Source: Bacillus methanolicus
GTDB lineage: Bacteria; Bacillota; Bacilli; Bacillales; Cytobacillaceae
Direction: 5' to 3'
DNA length: 52,396 nt
Assembly: GCF_008764295.1 (NCBI RefSeq)
Contig: NZ_VTQX01000028.1
Coordinates: 1 to 52,396, forward strand
Below, one piece after another: positions 50,828 through 52,396 of the stretch (within the stretch, counting starts at the first letter, position 1; each line of letters opens with the position of its first letter). The notes under the pieces were generated by a model. That model did not search any database. It was not told where the DNA came from and saw only the letters and a program-made list of their open reading frames with translations. The translations under genes were made by a program, and so were the position numbers.

Positions 50828-50863
50828 AGTAAAAATATGTACTTGAACAGGAGCTATAAAGAA

Positions 50864-51286
50864 ATGAACATAGTAATTAAACAAGAACAGGTGAAAGACT
50901 ATAAAATAACTGAAGAAGTGGTAAAGAATGCATTCGCTAATGCGGAGCACAGTGATAAAAATGAACATCATTTGGTGTCTCGTATTAGAAATTCAAACGT
51001 ATTTATACCAGAATTATCTTTAGTGGCGATGGATAATGATGATAACAAACAAGTGGGACATATTCTATTATCCAAGATAAAAATTAAAAATGAAGATCAA
51101 GTTGTAGAGTCACTCGCTCTTGCACCTGTATCTGTCCTACCAGAATATCAAAATCAAGGCGTAGGTAAATTATTGATTAGTAAAGCATTGCAAAAGGCAA
51201 AAGAGCTTAGATTTAATTCGGTTGTTGTTTTAGGGCATCCTGAATATTATATCTTTTTTATTGGTGTTCAATATGGTTTTTTCTGA
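50864..51286 (+). pseudogene. GNAT acetyltransferase, truncated at the C-terminus
   Basis: 140 residues of a YhbS-like acetyltransferase. Motif A is intact (APVSVLPEYQNQGVGKLLISKALQKAKEL) and the family's VVVLGHPEYY appears, but the expected continuation (PKFGFxxA... to a VPDE-like end, ~30 residues) is replaced by IFFIGVQYGFF and a stop. Residual coding-like sequence follows in another frame (VFSEEVLELEMIQ), suggesting a frameshift plus decay. AGGAG precedes ATG 50864. Activity is doubtful. Confidence 0.7.
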
Positions 51287-51553
51287 AGAAGTTCTAGAAT
51301 TGGAGATGATACAGCTGTTCCGTTTTTAGAGCCCCTCTATTAAAAGTATATCTTTCATGGTAGTTTAATCCATTTCTTAATTGATTCATACTTCGAGTAA
51401 CATTATTAAGCATTTTTTGACTATAAAAAAATAGACTTTAACCAGTTAGTAGGGGAAATGGAAAAAACGACCGCTGCCTCGGCCTGTGTGAAATAATTCG
51501 TTGTGATTAAATTAGCAAGTCATCTTTAAACAATGATATAAAGGAGTGAGTTT
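51287..51553 (+). other. Leader region of the vat-like gene
   Basis: No gene of normal size. A 12-codon frame (ATG 51458 to TAA 51496, MEKTTAASACVK) after AGTAGGGG in a locally GC-rich patch might be a leader peptide, as many antibiotic-resistance genes have, but no attenuator hairpin pair is evident. Confidence 0.3.
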
Positions 51554-52195
51554 ATGTCTGCTAATAATTTTCCTGGACCAAATCCACAAACTCCATTTCC
51601 ATTAGAAGGAAATAAAAATGTTCAATTTATTAAGCCAACTATAACAAGAAAAAATGTTTCTGTTGGGGATTATTCGTACTACGATAGTAAACATGGAGAG
51701 TCATTTGAAGAACAAGTTCTATATCACTATGAAGTAATAGGTGATGAACTGATTATAGGAAAGTTTTGTTCGATAGGTCCAGGAACAACCTTTATTATGA
51801 ATGGAGCGAACCATCAAATGGATGGCTCTACTTATCCATTCCATTTGTTTGGCAGTGGGTGGGATATGTATGTACCTACCTTAGACGACCTGCCGATTAA
51901 AGGAGATACTGAAGTCGGAAATGATGTATGGATAGGAAGAGATGTAACAATTATGCCTGGAGTCAAAATTGGAGATGGAGCAATAATTGCTGCACAATCA
52001 GTTGTTACAAAAAATGTAGCCCCCTATACAGTTGTTGGAGGAAATCCTGCGATAGTTATAAAAAAACGTTATTCAGATAAAGTAATAGAGGATTGGCTAA
52101 CAATAAAGTGGTGGGATTGGGATTCTAAGAAAATTAGTGATAATCTCGAGTTCATAATAGGTGGACATATAGATAAATTGAAAAAGAACAATTAA
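51554..52195 (+). CDS. vat: Vat-family streptogramin A O-acetyltransferase
   Basis: 213 residues, the size of Vat enzymes. The left-handed beta-helix hexapeptide repeats are visible ([62 protein letters not shown]), with the catalytic His in [16 protein letters not shown] and the loop [23 protein letters not shown] that matches the Vat group rather than chloramphenicol CatB enzymes. It would inactivate group A streptogramins by acetylation. AAAGGAGTGAG is the RBS. It sits in an accessory segment near the contig end; no transposase is adjacent. Confidence 0.88.
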   Translation: MSANNFPGPNPQTPFPLEGNKNVQFIKPTITRKNVSVGDYSYYDSKHGESFEEQVLYHYEVIGDELIIGKFCSIGPGTTFIMNGANHQMDGSTYPFHLFGSGWDMYVPTLDDLPIKGDTEVGNDVWIGRDVTIMPGVKIGDGAIIAAQSVVTKNVAPYTVVGGNPAIVIKKRYSDKVIEDWLTIKWWDWDSKKISDNLEFIIGGHIDKLKKNN

Positions 52196-52334
52196 ATTAA
52201 GATCGGACTGGATGCTTAATAGGTTCTTCTGATCTTTATTCTAAAATACTTCACTCTCGAAAAGTAGTGTGGATGATGACTTACTTGGTGGGTTTTGTAC
52301 CAAAAGGTTAAGAAAGTAATTTAAGTAGAAAATC

Positions 52335-52396
52335 GGGAGTGTAATATTAACTGTGTAAGTGAGGAATGCGTACGATTCCTTACTCACACAGTTTTT
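52335..52396. repeat. Contig-terminal repeat, right copy (palindromic)
   Basis: Exact inverted copy of positions 2-63, including the AACTGTGT...ACACAGTT palindrome and the GGGAGTGTAATATT flank. The preceding 52196-52334 stretch holds no gene. Confidence 0.85.

Noticed and set aside
51458..51496. 12-codon leader peptide upstream of vat
   Set aside because: The spacing to the possible RBS is short, and no alternative hairpins typical of drug-induced attenuation are visible; kept only as a note in the region entry.
2..52396. Linear plasmid or hairpin-telomere replicon suggested by the inverted ends
   Set aside because: Content is core chromosomal (topB, fumA, pdaA, yfk block) and the terminal element is short and palindromic, better explained by an assembly break.

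Overview
The window looks like a chromosomal contig from a low-GC, endospore-forming member of the Bacillaceae. Ribosome-binding sites are AGGAGG-type, GTG and TTG starts are frequent, and many strong intrinsic terminators are visible. Marker genes include the LiaIHFSR envelope-stress cluster, SinI/SinR, the spore-cortex deacetylase PdaA and a long block matching the Bacillus subtilis yfk/yfj gene order. No tRNA, rRNA or prophage is visible. Both contig ends carry the same 62-bp sequence in inverted orientation, so the window most likely stops at a dispersed palindromic repeat rather than at a natural end.

Layout. 1-3.4 kb: Rieske/FAD oxidoreductase (YhfW-like), a tiny membrane protein, an RraA-family enzyme and a secreted LysM-CAP protein. 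3.5-7.3 kb: liaI-liaH, an internal terminator, then liaF-liaS-liaR. 7.6-13 kb: a SpoVB-like flippase, a DoxX protein and an ECF sigma factor (each with an apparent one-base frameshift), a DMT exporter and a UxuB-like dehydrogenase. 13.4-24 kb: housekeeping genes (mscL, yhdT-panF, acylphosphatase, M29 aminopeptidase, yeeI, MFS, topB, two GNATs, YbjQ). 24-30.4 kb is a lifestyle-switch region: motAB behind a sigma-D-like promoter, a zinc-ribbon protein, a cyclic-di-GMP-I riboswitch directly upstream of a short sinI, sinR on the other strand, a methionine aminopeptidase and an HD-GYP-like protein with a degenerate GYP motif. 30.7-48.4 kb: the yfkK-J-I-H / yfkF / yfkD / yfkAB / pdaA / yfjP / yfjO block. 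It is interrupted by zosA (with a PerR-like box) plus a decayed IS1182-family transposase, and by fumA, a CueP-like copper lipoprotein gene with an in-frame TGA, and an orphan type I-C-like CRISPR array (11 repeats, no cas genes). 49-52.2 kb: accessory genes (TetR regulator with a divergent alpha/beta hydrolase, a truncated GNAT, a Vat-family streptogramin acetyltransferase).

How the genes may work together. The 24-30 kb region suggests that c-di-GMP, and possibly Spo0A through two 0A-box matches, sets the level of SinI and so the activity of SinR, beside the flagellar stator genes. The lia cluster reads as the usual antibiotic-triggered envelope-stress module, with high liaIH output separated from the regulatory genes by a terminator. 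Two observations merit most attention. First, the riboswitch-sinI unit. Second, the cueP-like gene, whose TGA replaces a conserved cysteine codon and is followed by a perfect 7-bp hairpin with a GGT loop at a spacing compatible with a bacterial SECIS element; a simple nonsense mutation or sequencing error remains possible. Three intergenic arrays of degenerate repeats with a 20-21-bp period and a pair of ~160-bp dispersed repeats are structure that the genes do not explain.
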